Below the pieces are notes generated by a model that saw only the letters and a list, made by a program, of their open reading frames with translations, was not told where the DNA came from and ran no database searches. From Tenodera sinensis (taxonomy: Eukaryota > Arthropoda > Insecta > Mantodea > Mantidae), in the NCBI GenBank assembly GCA_030765045.1, contig CM060964.1, forward strand, positions 139,094,368 through 139,158,367: a DNA stretch of 64,000 nt, read 5' to 3'. This document shows, piece by piece, positions 33,570 through 45,298 of this stretch (positions are counted from its first letter, which is position 1; each line of letters opens with the position of its first letter). The position numbers were made by a program, and so were the translations under genes.

Positions 33570-33735
33570 ACTATTATTATCATCACCACCACCACTGCCA
33601 CCGCCACCACCATTAATAATAATATTATTATTAATATTATTATTAATTATAATGATGATGACGACGACAACAACGACGAGGATGATGATGATGATGTTGA
33701 CGACGACAACGATGATGATGATAGGTAATAATAAT
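33570..33735. repeat. Compound trinucleotide array (ATT/CAC/AAT/GAT/GAC)
   Basis: About 165 bp of short trinucleotide runs: attattatcatcaccacc, ccgccaccacc, aataataatattattatta, then gatgatgacgacgac. Several blocks are mutual reverse complements. Confidence 0.9.
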
Positions 33736-33801
33736 TTGAATAGACATAACAATTCATAGAACAAATTGCGTAAGCGGTATCAAAAAGTATAAAATAATTA
33801 T

Positions 33802-34125
33802 CTGGGCTTGTGGGTCATGGTTTAGTGGAAAATCTCCTTCCAGACGTTTCGTTCGAAGCTGCATCGAACATACTCAGTGGTGTAACCGTAGTACTCTGCT
33901 AGTCTCGGCGAGGACTGATACAGAGCCATTTGGTTTCACAGGTTTTATACGTTTAACATGTGTGGGCGTATGACGGTTGGTCCGGTCTTTGTTTATCTGT
34001 TTGGCTGCTGCGTGGGATGGGTTTAAGTGGGGACTGCTTCTATTGTTGTTGATTGTTGTCGATGGCTGGCATTTAGCTTCAGCCACAGTAGTTGAACTAT
34101 TAAAAACAATCAACCACTGGTAATG
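33802..34125 (-). mobile_element. Penelope-like element 3' tail
   Basis: On the minus strand, a Pro/Thr/Asn-rich C-terminal tail (34113-33874) ends Leu-Arg-Leu-His-His, followed by acgaaacgtctgg and ccatgacccacaagccc. The same ending (Leu-Arg-Pro-His-His, then aaaacgtctgg) is seen at 1266-1300, and ccatggcccacaagccc at about 59005. These are the pseudo-LTR tails of Penelope-like elements. No nuclease or RT is left. Confidence 0.65.
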
Positions 34126-35376
34126 AAATGTATGTTACAATAATTTTATTGTGAGTCTGAAAACAATATTTGGCTGAATGGATTACAAGAAAACTGGTAT
34201 AACAGGAGCTTTTGTGAAGAAACCAAGAAGGACAGCAATGACAAAGAAAGCTTTCAATAGAAAAAGAAACAACTTCTGTATATCCTTTATGAAAGAACTA
34301 AGGAAGAATCAGGTAAAATACTTGTGTGGAAAATTCCATTCTAACATACAATAACTGAGACCTTCTGAAGAAATAAGAAATTAATTGGAAACAGTTAAAA
34401 AGTTAGTGCAGAAAAAGTGAAATAAAGGATAAACAATTGAGTTTAAAAGTATTGTTATAATGCAGAAACTGATTGGGAAGAAGAAGAAAACTTGCCTGGA
34501 CATGTGAGTGAAAAAGAACTGCTTGCTAGGGATACCTAGAAGAAATAATAAATGGCATAAACATTTCATTTCCAATGTTGATGCGATGTATACAGTCATC
34601 TGACTTCCTAAGCTGGAATTCTCTAACACATAGTGTCATTTAGCTAATCATGCCTCTTGCAAAGTGTAGAGCATTGCTTCAGTGTATTGCAACATGAGCA
34701 TGCACATGCATTAAATACCTACAACACCCACACCTTTGTCTCTGTGTCTCATCACTATGGACATGAACCAGAAAGTTAGGCGTTTTGAGTATCTACTTAT
34801 TATTATCATAAACTTTTATTTTGAGGTTTGGTTTTGCTGATGTAATATTTTTCACAGTATCAGTGGTGTATGTCAATATCATTACTAATTACTTTTGGAA
34901 TTAAGAATATATCTCTATACAATTTCTGGTCATGGACCATCTTGCTTACAGAGTTTGTCCTTTGATTTTTCTGTTTTCTGTTTAGTGGGAGCAAATTTCT
35001 ATTCTTTCTATTCTTCTAAAAACATATTAATGAATAGGGATCCTTTGCCCTTAATAGCTTCTTATAGGTGCCTTGAAAACGTTTGAAAATTTCATGCCAT
35101 TGGAATTATATTATTAATAGGAATGCATATTGTAGGTACCTTAGTGTTTACTCATAATGTAATATGATTACCTGCAGATTTTTGTGTATAAGCTACTTGC
35201 TTAAACTGTATGCAATTCCTGATAAAAAAATATGCATAGGCTTGTATTGCAAAAAAAAGTACCACAACTATGAATATCACTATAAATCGTGGCTAACTCT
35301 TACTTTGCTATAAGTCTCTATATATGCAGAAGATTGAAATGTATTTTATATATAAGGACAAATTTCTCAAGTGAAG

Positions 35377-35387
35377 TATGGTCAGTT
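35377..35387. other. Left target site duplication of SINE B
   Basis: tatggtcagtt, matching tatggtcaatt at 35748-35758 with one difference. Confidence 0.7.
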
Positions 35388-35747
35388 TGGTGGTGCCATG
35401 GCCAAGTGGTTAGACAATTTGCCTGCCACCTAGGCAACCTAGGTTCGATCCCAAGGACTTATATGTGGTATTCGTGGTGGACGAAGCGGTGTCTTGGCAG
35501 GTTTCCTCTGAGTTCTCCGGTTTCCCCCTCCACTCATTTCACCAATTGCTGCATCATCTCCTTTCCATTCATCTATTTTGCCTGCATTTCATATCCTCTT
35601 CCTCACTATCATACTTGATGCTTGGCTGTAGACCTGCTTCCAGATCTTCACTCTGTCCTTCACTCTTCTTCCCGACAGGTGTCTGACCCTAGGCACTGGT
35701 TTGTAAGTCCTACATAAGATGAGGATAATCAGGTAAAGAAGAAGAAA
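35388..35747 (+). mobile_element. tRNA-derived SINE, family B
   Basis: Head tggtgccatggccaagtggttagac (A box) and ggttcgatccc (B box) about 35 bp later. A 360-bp body with gtttcctctgagttctccgg, cctgcatttcatatcctctt and gtgtctgaccctaggcactg follows, ending in gaagaagaaa. It has an 11-bp flanking duplication. Transcribed by RNA polymerase III in principle; an older reversed copy is at 22830-23150. Confidence 0.85.
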
Positions 35748-36271
35748 TATGGTCAATTACATTAATGGTTTATAGTGGTCCATTTGTGTTTGAAAGATTA
35801 TTATAATTTAATTGTACTCAAAATCCACTAAAAATGATAATGAAGTAATCCAGAGAAGTTCATCATTTAGTACTCACAAATATAAATTATCTGCAGCTAT
35901 CTGTCTGCACTTTGTGTTCCATGTTAGGGAAGCCCTTGTGTGTAGGTCAAAGTCTCAGATGTGTAAGAAAGCAAGAAAAAAAGAAGGAAAGAGAAAAAAA
36001 AGGAATGATTAACAAATAGGTTGAAAAGCATAATTAAACTAAACTCAAAAAGATCTAAGTAGCTACATCTAGTTAGATGTGACATTTAAGAAGGCCCAAA
36101 CGATTGCAAAAGCTCTTTATAATTTTAAAAGCATTCCTTATGGTGTTACTATTAATATCTGCATTCATTAGCTGTAACATTAAATGTGTATATCGTACAT
36201 AGTGAGCTCAAATTCTGATATTTAATCCCTCTGTTTAAAGTTTGTTTTATTTTTATTTTCTTTTTTTCCAG

Positions 36272-36401
36272 CAGGATCCACAAATGAGGATAACACACAA
36301 ATATTTGTTATGAATAATTACTTTGGCATAGGAATAGATGCAGATTTATGTTTGGATTTCCATAATGCCCGGGAGGAAAATCCCAACAAATTCAACAGCA
36401 G
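36272..36401 (+). CDS. DGKQ: Diacylglycerol kinase theta-type, internal exon (accessory domain start)
   Basis: Encodes Gly-Ser-Thr-Asn-Glu-Asp-Asn-Thr-Gln, then Val-Met-Asn-Asn-Tyr-Phe-Gly-Ile-Gly-Ile-Asp-Ala and Leu-Asp-Phe-His-Asn-Ala-Arg-Glu. This is the start of the diacylglycerol kinase accessory domain, which completes the catalytic fold that phosphorylates diacylglycerol to phosphatidic acid at membranes. The 5' edge is cagcag after a long pyrimidine tract, so splicing may use 36272 or 36275. The 3' edge is AG|GTAAG within an Arg codon (phase 2). The frame joins perfectly to the next exon. The theta assignment rests on remembered similarity across all four accessory exons. The preceding catalytic exons were not found in the window. 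Confidence 0.93.
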
Positions 36402-37059
36402 GTAAGATATTAAATAGGTATTCTTATTTAGTGTAAAAAAGGAACAATAGAAGAACAATGGAAATACCAAGTATATTATTGGCATCCTGCACTTCTTTTA
36501 AGTTCTATCCAACATTTATTTGTAGCTTGTTTACTATAAATTATATTGATATTTTATAAGCTTACTAATTTTATGAAGTTGAAAATATCCTTTGTCATGC
36601 CCCCTTAGGCTACCAGTATTCATATCACCTAGTGTTATTTCTGTAAAAACTAAAATGATGGCAAACGTGAAACTCACTTTTAACTGTGAAATAAAAACAT
36701 AGCTGTACCATAGGATTCATTCTCAAATACAATGCACTTGAAAAGAAAAGAATTAGTGATGAGTAGATATATGAATAAGGAACCATAGATATTAAAGGCT
36801 AGGTTACACTTTAACTATGTGCATTTTCGGTAAAGATATACCTTATGCCTACACAGGTTCCCAAGATAGTAGTGTAACTAGTAAAAGTGAACCCATTATC
36901 TCTCAGATCTCCTAAAGTTTTGAGTGATTTAAACAGTGGTAAAGACAATAATGTAGTAGAAATTGCAATACTGTGGATTTAGTATAGGAAACTGGGTCAG
37001 ATTTCCAAATTTTCCAAATAAATTATAAAATAATCACACATGACAGTAACCACCTCTAT

Positions 37060-37295
37060 AGTGTGTTTTCCTCACATTAAAGAGGTCCCAAGTTCAAATT
37101 TTGGTTAGGGTGAGTTATTCAGATAAGGTTTCTTCTAAGGTTTTCCCTTATCCTGAGAAGATGAATGTCAGGTAACTTAAGCTCTATGGACCTCTGGCTC
37201 ATTTGAGCATCATTTCACCCATTACATTCATTCATCTTCCAATATGACATTACATTGGAGAACATTAATATACAAAAAGGAAAAAAAAAAGGCAT
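37060..37295 (+). mobile_element. tRNA-derived SINE, family A, older copy
   Basis: Matches the body of the SINE at 57370-57626: aggtcccaagttcaaat, gggtgagttattc, gataaggtttc, ccctgagaaga-like, atgtcaggtaacttaa, tggacctctggctcatttga and gcatcatttcacccatt. An A-rich tail follows (37277-37292). It is more diverged than the copy at 57 kb and lies in the first visible kinase intron. Confidence 0.8.
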
Positions 37296-37309
37296 GAAAA
37301 CTGGGAGTG

Positions 37310-38760
37310 CACTATTTGAACAATTTATTATATCTAAGGTATTTACATCACATTTAATTGAAAATATAGGAAATTTTATATAAGCAACCAGTATAAAAAT
37401 TTTTTACTTAAAATATAATTAAATTACTGTATGAAGAGCTTAAGAATACAAAGCAAACATATTAAAACAAAAATATTAACAAAACTTACCCACCTTAGCC
37501 AAGAATGCCGAATACAAAAATTGGAGAAAAGTTAGTAATAAACACAGGGCAAAATTGAAAAACAATCAGGTTTAAAATAATAGAAATCAATGACAGATGT
37601 TCATAATATGGCTGTTTTCTGGTTGCTGTTGCTCTTGTTGAGATTGTCTGCAGCCCTGAACCAGAAAATAGCCATATTATGAATGACACAGAAAACAAAA
37701 TGTTTGCTTTAAAAATTGTTATTATTCATGACAGGAGAAAAACACAATAGAGCAGAATATAATAATTTGCCTTCTAGTAAAGAAGTGCAGAGATATAGGA
37801 ATTCCAAGGGAATAACTTTAAATTGAAAATTAGCAATTAAATAACGGAGAACATTAATTTGGAGACAGCTCATTAAAAGTCTCAGATATGGTTAATATTA
37901 CAAAAACAACTGGAACAAGAATAACACAAATCACCAAAAGTTTAATCAGGTGCTCAAGTCACTCCATGGGAACTTCTCAGCTCTCTAGAACTGAAAAACT
38001 AAACAGTTTTCTGAAACATTTAAAGCAAACTAAATTTCATGATGTGCTTTTTCAATACAGATTTTCATATAAATATTATACAATTTTTCTTTATGTAAAA
38101 CTTTGGGTGATGGGTGATGGCTGTAGTGCAGACCTACTAAGCACAGTGTAATCAACGTATTCTGCCAGGGTGTCCTCCTAACAAAGGGTTAAAGGTATGA
38201 GTTCAACATACAATTTCATGGTTTTCTAGCCAAAAGTGTATTGCTACTGCTAATTTATCTTCTTGTATATACTTTAGAATCCTAAGATGTGCCTTTGCCC
38301 CCATTTTCAATGTACTTTTTGTTTTTCCAATATAAATTTTGTCACATTCTTTGGAGTTAAATTGGGATGTTCCTGATTTTTCTGTTGTTGTATGGTACCC
38401 TCTGGTTCAAATGTAGTAGGTTTTGGATGGAGCACAGCTTCTACAACACATGCAAATAGCAGTAAGGTAAAATCTTACAAATGTTGGGTAATCAGCTTCT
38501 ACAAAGTTAGATATCTAAGGGCCATGGATACTGCAAGAGAGATTGTACAAGTTGTGTATGCCATGCACTAATAAAGGTGCCTCCAGTAGAGCTGCTCATG
38601 TTAAAGAAGAATGTTCCATGTCTAAAAAATACGGTCACAACAGTTTCCACAACATTTACCTTACCACAGAAGAGGGCCAACTTCATCAAGTAGACTGTGG
38701 ATGGATGTGCCATAATGCTCACCAAGGCTATCTCAAGAGTTGCAGTATGATTTACATACT
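37310..38760. other. Intron sequence, no recognised feature
   Basis: AT-rich intronic DNA. One local inverted repeat is visible around 37600-37690 (ataatatggctgttttctgg against ccagaaaatagccatattat), about 90 bp in all, a small fold-back. Confidence 0.5.
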
Positions 38761-38764
38761 CCAG

Positions 38765-38960
38765 TCTAGATTTTGAGAGACCTTTCTTCATGATGGAATC
38801 TTGTGATTGGGAACACAAGGAGGCAATAATAACAGCAACTATATATTTGCATTAAATATAAAATAATGTTCATACAGAGTTTAGGATTTTGAGAGACTTT
38901 TCTTTATGATAGAATCTTGTGATTGGGAACAGAAGGAGGGAATAATAACAGCAAATGCAG
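38765..38960 (+). repeat. Imperfect tandem duplication of about 113 bp
   Basis: gattttgagagac, atgatggaatcttgtgattg, gggaacacaaggagg and aataataacagcaa occur at 38768-38840 and again, with a few changes, at 38885-38957. The linker between them (atttgcattaaatataaa...cagagttta) also occurs alone at 33482-33521, so a dispersed repeat is involved. Confidence 0.75.
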
Positions 38961-39647
38961 AGACACTTACAATGACTTATTTTTAATGTTCATCACTCTT
39001 ATGAACTGTTAGCAGTGATAAAGTAATGATAAATAAAATATAATCTCCTAACAAATGTAACTCATTCACTAGAGGCATAACATACTACTTGATGCTCATA
39101 CAAAAAATTAAAAACCAATCCCTGTGAAAATATAAGCATTTTGAAATACCTCTATAAAATGGCCATTTTGTGGGTAGGGCTTGAATTGGTCAGATAAATA
39201 TCCATAACTCAGAAATTTTCAAGGGTCACCATTTCAGATTTATTGTAAAGAATTATTGCAATTAAAATAATATATTGTCTCTTAATTATAAAGCTCTTTA
39301 TTACCAGCAGCCTATTTAATGGAAACATTCCCCAAATCAATCATGTATAGTAGTCAAATAAAATGGAAAACAGTCCAAATAAAGACAGAAACAACCAAGT
39401 ATTATAACTTAAAATAAGGCGAATAGTCATTCTTACACATGTGTGTTTACTTTTCTGGTTGAAAAAATGCATTTATGCCTTGAACTCTGCTTTGTATCTT
39501 TTCTTTCCATTTATCTAGCTTGCTAAAACAAAAGTACTATCAACTATTCAGCTTCTCTTCTGAGAAAGGAGGAACATGTATTTGAGAGTGACCAAAAGTA
39601 GGTTCTTAAAACTGTCATGACATTTTCATTGTTCTTTCAATTCATAG

Positions 39648-39803
39648 GCTCCATAACAAAGGTGTCTATGTAAAGATGGGTTTACGCAAGATGGTTGGGC
39701 GTAAAATGTGTAAGGATCTGCACAAAGAAATACGTCTTGAAGTGGATGGAAAGCTCGTTGAGTTGCCACAAGTGGAAGGCATAATTATTTTGAACATTCT
39801 CAG
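39648..39803 (+). CDS. DGKQ: Diacylglycerol kinase theta-type, internal exon
   Basis: The 156-nt exon completes the split Arg and encodes Leu-His-Asn-Lys-Gly-Val-Tyr-Val-Lys-Met-Gly-Leu-Arg-Lys-Met, a conserved accessory-domain core. It then encodes Glu-Val-Asp-Gly-Lys-Leu-Val-Glu-Leu-Pro and the Glu-Gly-Ile-Ile-Ile-Leu-Asn-Ile motif. Splice sites: ttcatag| at 39647 and AG|GTATG at 39803. It ends two bases into a Ser codon completed by the next exon. No stops; codons and spacing are as expected for a functional exon. Confidence 0.95.
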
Positions 39804-41190
39804 GTATGTTTACCAAAGGACAGATTAATTTTTTAGAAAGTTAAAATGTAAATGTTCATGCAGTAGCCATACCTAAGGCCAAGCTTTACTTGAATCTGCA
39901 GAAGAAATGAGACATTTTCTGTAAGTAATGATGGACATGTTACTGCATTATTCTTATCTAAAGTCAGCTATTATATATTACCAACTTTTCAGTAAATTAT
40001 CTACTGTAGCTACATGTATCCATATAACCCTATGTAAATGGTTTTCCTGCATATCACATACTTACTCACAACATGAAAAAAATCTGTATATGTAGAAATA
40101 GTTAAATTGCATGCCAATTAATGTATTCTCCTTTCCTACTTATTTCTGTAGGTTAGTTACAATTTAAACAGCATTTCTAGGGTTTATCAACTATAGGATA
40201 CTGTAAGTAGTCTCAATTCTCATTATGCTTTAAACTGGAGAGGCGATGCCTAGCACATATCATGAATAGTCATGGTAAACTTCTTTATTTGTCGGTTCTT
40301 TAGTAGAATTTTATAAATTCTGAAGTCTCAAAAAAGTAATATAGTGACAAAAAGAAATTCTTTCCTTATACATTCATGTCAAATGATAATAACTTGTTCA
40401 GTGCTTCTCTTGTATAAACTGGTGCTCAGTTGTTTGGTATGTGGTCAAAGAGTAAAAGTGTATAGGTAGATGGACAGTGTTTTTATTGTTCTAAAGCTGA
40501 TTATGAGCAAAATTACATAACTTCTAAAATAATTCTCTAAGAGATACTTTATAAATAATCAAAACTCAACATTATGATTAAATAAAGAAACATTGAACTA
40601 ATGTCATTTGACACAATCATTTTCCCATCATTCTGTTTTGATAATAACAGAAGTGGACATTTTCAATCAATGCTAAAAAGCTAAATTCTTTTGGTTTCTC
40701 ACTTAGTAAATGTCATTAAGTTTACACATTCACTTCTTGCTTAATACAAATATGTATCCCTATTGCCAGGATTATTTGAGAAAAGATCCACAGGTATGCT
40801 CACAAATGCTGCTTTTCCCATGGTTTGACTTGTACTAAATGCAACGTATTATGTCATAGTAAATCATAAGTTAATGTGTATAATTTCATAAAGTTAATGT
40901 AATTAACACAAATAAGTCAGTAATTTCTTTGAAATTCCCATGTTTATATTGTTTTCCTTAAATTTCTAAGTTGTCTTTGTTGTAGTGCAAAAACTATTTT
41001 AAACAATGATAACAATGCACTAATTATAATGAATATTGCTGTTGTGAATACGATTTTTTATTCGGTTGTGATGATTTTGTCATTTGCTGCTTTGCTTTTC
41101 ATTTTTATAAGATATATTTTAATGACTTTGCTCACATCTTCGGGCTTATTGACAGTTGGGGACATCTGTAACAATTCCTGTGATGGATAA
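39804..41190. other. Intron sequence, no recognised feature
   Basis: AT-rich intronic DNA with no repeat family or coding signal that I can name. Confidence 0.5.
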
Positions 41191-41194
41191 AGTC

Positions 41195-41660
41195 AGAGGA
41201 GCAAAATAATACAAAATCCTCAACAGGTACACATCAAAGTGAGCAATCCAAGAATGTCAACAATATATGGCCTATGCAGAATACGTAAATACCATCGGAA
41301 GTCTCAGGCCATTCTTTAATAACATCAATAGACCATCATACCAACTGGCAAATTGGTAGTTTAAGCATATCCAATATCTTCTGCAAGTTTAGAGCATCAG
41401 CATTATGAATTCAATTCATTTTGTAGAAAAATTCAAAGAAAATAAGCTACACTCTACTGACATTTTGGTTTCCCATGATCTCAGTAAGTTGTTTCTCAAT
41501 ATTGCAAAAACAAGCTTGTTACACACAAACAAAAAATCTATCTTGATTTTCAGAGAAGTCATAGGTAACTTCATTTTACTAACACAGGTTTACATTGGAC
41601 AGTCATTTTTTGGTGCTGGAAGATACATTTTATCAGTAGGGGACAGGAGAAAATAGAACT
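41195..41660 (+). pseudogene. Penelope-like reverse transcriptase scrap
   Basis: Reading across frames: Ile-Tyr-Gly-Leu-Cys-Arg-Ile (about 41259; intact elements have a Tyr-Gly-Leu-Pro-Lys-Ile pattern), Tyr-Gln-Leu-Ala-Lys-Trp, then an open part with His-Phe-Val-Glu-Lys-Phe-Lys-Glu. Next is Ser-Thr-Asp-Ile-Leu-Val-Ser-His-Asp-Leu-Ser-Lys-Leu-Phe (41453-41493), the region around the first catalytic Asp of Penelope reverse transcriptases. Several frameshifts; the fingers/palm region only. Intronic, same strand as the kinase. Confidence 0.6.
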
Positions 41661-41767
41661 ATCTCAATAAATTAATACACCACTAAACAAATTGCAAATT
41701 ATATTGAAATTCTTCAGTATCATTTTGGTACCATATAGCATCTACAAGTTCAAAAATATCTTTATGA

Positions 41768-41793
41768 TCATCAGTATCAGTATCAGTATCAGT
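41768..41793 (+). repeat. Short hexanucleotide array (ATCAGT)n
   Basis: About four units of tatcag between 41768 and 41793, followed by tttattcaccaatgtaataa. The latter looks like the reversed 3' tail of a LINE whose end is a short tandem repeat, but the body is not identifiable. Confidence 0.7.
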
Positions 41794-42697
41794 TTATTCA
41801 CCAATGTAATAAGATTTACAAGGTTCATCAGATAAAAAAAACAAACATACATTTTACAATTTGAAGAATTTTGTACATAAGACAAGTGAATACATTTACA
41901 ATTTTAATTACAAGTTTTACAATTTTAAGAGTTGTTTCATGGGGTATACAATACCAAATTATCATGAAACCAGATCACCCACTACGAGAAAAAGGAACAT
42001 ATTTTCATAGTTTGAACACTGTCCCATGATAAAAAAAAGGTGAAAACTACAGAGAAATTGGGGTGTCTGATTTAAACACCATGAGAGAAACAAGAAATAG
42101 AACAAATAGAAAAACCTGCAGTGGCAGCCCATTTCTGGGAAAACAACTATGACATCAAGACTGAGATAAAATAACTAAAAGCAGTTCAAAAGACAAAATA
42201 ACTAGAAATTTGTAGAAGGTTTTATTATCGAGAAACATGAATAGTGCATAAGGAGTCCAGACACTGGAAGCTTTCAACTCCCTCTTTGAGTTCATAAAAC
42301 AATCACCGTAGACCACCAATCAGGACAGGAACTGCTCTGAAAGGTGGCAACAGTCATGAATAGCTTATGAACTGGCAAAGGCATCTGAAATGTGCACCTA
42401 TCAGAAAACTGCTGAACAAAGCAAGAAATAGTGTATAAAATAACTTGTATAAGTTTCAGTGATTTATCTGTCCTTCATTGTGTTTGATTCTACATTGAAA
42501 GTTTAAAAGTATTTTCAGCAGCCATACACATGAGATAATGTGACAATTCTATATATTCTGTTTGTGTTATAGTAACAAACAGGAAATCAAATATCCTCTT
42601 GAAATTCTACTATCTAACATTTTCTGACTTTTCCTGATAATTTCAACCACCATCCTCAATATTCCAAATCATAAACTTTTAATAGTTTTATACTGAT

Positions 42698-43945
42698 ATG
42701 TCTGACAACCAAGAATCTTCCAGAAGCCCAGGGACAGTTACTGCATTACTACATGGAGCCAAAACAATAGTGAGGGATAAATGCAACGTTAGGGGATTAG
42801 CAAAGGATTGGATCAGCTCATATCTAAAAAACAGAAATCAGCGTGTTGAAATAAACTACAAAAACAAAGACGGAACCATTGGTAAAGTAAAATCAGGCTA
42901 TGAAACTATTCAACATGGGGTTCCGCAAGGTTCGAAATTGGGCCCTTATTTATTTTTGTTGCATATGAATGACATATTTGAATTGATTCAAAGAAATGGT
43001 GCATTAGCCATTGGGTATGCAGACGACATGACTATAATAATTAAAGCCAAAACAAGTACGGAGGTGGAAGAAAAAGCAAATTCACTGCTTAAAATAGTGC
43101 AAGAGTACTACTCCAGTTTAGATATGGTATTGAATATTAAAAAAACCTCTATAATCAATTTTGAACTAAAAAAGAATACAACCAGTAGCAATAAAATAGA
43201 AATAAATGGAGAAATTATATCGGAAACAGACCATAGTAATTTTCTAGGAGTGATTGTTGACAAACAACTAAACTGGAAATCATACATTAAACATATCTCT
43301 AAAAAAATAAATAAAGGTATATATATAATGAAACAGGCTAGAAACATAATGGATAAAGAAACTGTCAAGCAGATTTACTTCGCTTTCATTTATTCCCACA
43401 TAAAATATGGAATTACTCTTTGGGGAAATTACACGGAAACAGACATGAAAAAGATTTTCACATTGAGGCTCTCAGAATAATGGAAAGAGTGGATAAGCGG
43501 CATTCGTGTAGACAAATTTTCAAAAACTATAAGATATTAACTGTTCCCTGCATATATATATGAAAGCATAAAAAACATTATATTGGACAAAGAGGAGCAA
43601 AAAAATAACTATGTTCATAAGTATGGACCAAGAAATAATAATGAATATTTTAGATCTACATCAAGGGGTACTTTAAATAATCGAGATGTAAGAAGTATGG
43701 GGGAAATAATTATTTAGTAAGCTACCTAAAGAAATAGAAATCATTGAAAATAACAAATGTACATTAAAAATGATAAAAAAATATTTAATAGAAAATGCTT
43801 TTTATAGTCTAGAAGAATATAAATCAATTAAGGCAAAGAAAATCAAGTTGTAAATATATATGTAAATATAAAGTTGTATGTATACTTTCTGACATGTCCT
43901 TTAATTCATGTACTTAAAGGATGAATAAAATGAGTTATGAGTTAT
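42698..43945 (+). pseudogene. Non-LTR retrotransposon (LINE) reverse transcriptase, 5'-truncated
   Basis: An open frame to 43480 has Leu-Ala-Lys-Asp-Trp-Ile-Ser-Ser-Tyr-Leu, His-Gly-Val-Pro-Gln-Gly-Ser-Lys-Leu-Gly-Pro (RT motif 4), the catalytic Tyr-Ala-Asp-Asp at 43016-43027, and Phe-Leu-Gly-Val-Ile-Val-Asp (motif 7). Similarity continues in another frame after about 43455 (Leu-Arg-Ile-Met-Glu-Arg-Val-Asp-Lys-Arg) and a third after about 43720 (Leu-Pro-Lys-Glu-Ile-Glu) to a Lys-Leu stop at 43852. Two or more frameshifts, a missing 5' half (no endonuclease) and a degraded start mark a dead, 5'-truncated LINE. The 3' end is gatgaataaaatgagttatg. The clade is not assigned (Jockey/CR1-like in style). 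Confidence 0.85.
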
Positions 43946-44330
43946 TATCTTTAGAAAGGTATAGCTTACCAAGCAGGATTCAGTACTAATTGGACGAAGC
44001 AATACTTAATGCTAGCAAAAGTTTGGGGTGGTGTTCATCAAGGAAATTCCATTACAATATGCAGCTATAGTAAATGAAATAAAATGCACATAGAGCTGCA
44101 GCAAAAGAAAAATATAAATTGTGCATTCTATATCTAATGAGTGAACTTGTTTACAAACTACCAACAGATGTTTCAAAATACAACAACTCTGGCAATGGTC
44201 CCAGTAAATGGATAATGGGAAACACTCATCAGTAAATAACTTATACCAATCCTTTTCTCAACATCCCATATAATATATTTAGCTAGAGAGTAGAGATACA
44301 ACATTTAGCCAAAATCAAATTTGAGCAGTA

Positions 44331-44525
44331 ATGTGTACCTTTTATTTCCCTGGGCTACTGCCCCCAACCCAAACCAGTGTTTTTTTTTAAGTATGGTTCA
44401 AAATGACAGCCCTATGTCAATAGATTCACTGGCATGTAAAGAAACCCCTGTGGGAAGAAATTCCAGCACTCCAGCAGCACTGGTATGGTCCTGGCAATTG
44501 ACCACATTAACATTTTTTTTAATTA
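44331..44525 (+). mobile_element. tRNA-derived SINE, family C, older copy
   Basis: Shares ctgggctactgccccc-like head remnants and the body aaaatgacagccctatgtca, actggcatgtaaagaaaccc, ttccagcactccagcagcac and ctggcaattgacca with the SINE at 23416. The A box is worn away. Confidence 0.7.
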
Positions 44526-45290
44526 GAATTAATTTCCAAGGAGATGTACTGGATAACATACCATAGAAGCTCAAAATCTTTATGTACTAAACGAGAAACT
44601 TCTTCACTTAGACACATTTGGCCCTTTTGCTCACACACTACTTATCTCAACACCAGAGCATTCAATTTAAACTGTGGTATCTATATTTCATTTTCTTCAC
44701 AGGCAGCTCCAGGGATAATGCCTCTGTGCCATGGTACTACCTTAATAAAGCAAGAAAATATGCATTTTAAATTATTTGTATACTCCAGGATTACATCGAG
44801 AATATGAGCATTAATCTTATTGCTCTTAAAGGTGCAATGAAATGGCTTGTCTGACAATGGAAAACTAGAAGCTGAAGGAAGTGACAGCAAGTTATAAGCT
44901 TGCAGCCTTATTATCTTATTATTCTATGGACTGTGCCACTTCATATCTGGCTCGGATTTACAATGTTCTGGATGTCATGTCTGGGTGCTAGTGCAGTTTG
45001 CAGGGCAAGGGGAATAGCTCATATTCATGCCAGTTAACAGTGGCAGTACATGAAAATTATTTGTACCAATTTTATCACACACTTAGCAGAATGTGCTATA
45101 TTGCAAAATGAGAAATAAGCCATCAATCACTACTACTGCATAAAAGTAGAAAGTCATTTTCTGTTGTTTATACTTAAAATTATATCAGTAATTGTTTTCA
45201 ATAGTTATCCACACTGCCAGTAATCTCATACATTTGAAAGAGAGGTGTGCTAGCATGTAGGAACAGTAAACATGTGGTAAATGCTGTCGA
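44526..45290. other. Intron sequence, no recognised feature
   Basis: AT-rich intronic DNA; overlapping short open frames show no family motif. Confidence 0.5.
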
Positions 45291-45298
45291 GTATATGA

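Noticed and set aside
33558..33764. Ile/Val/Asn/Gly-rich minus-strand frame
   Set aside because: Translation of the compound trinucleotide array.
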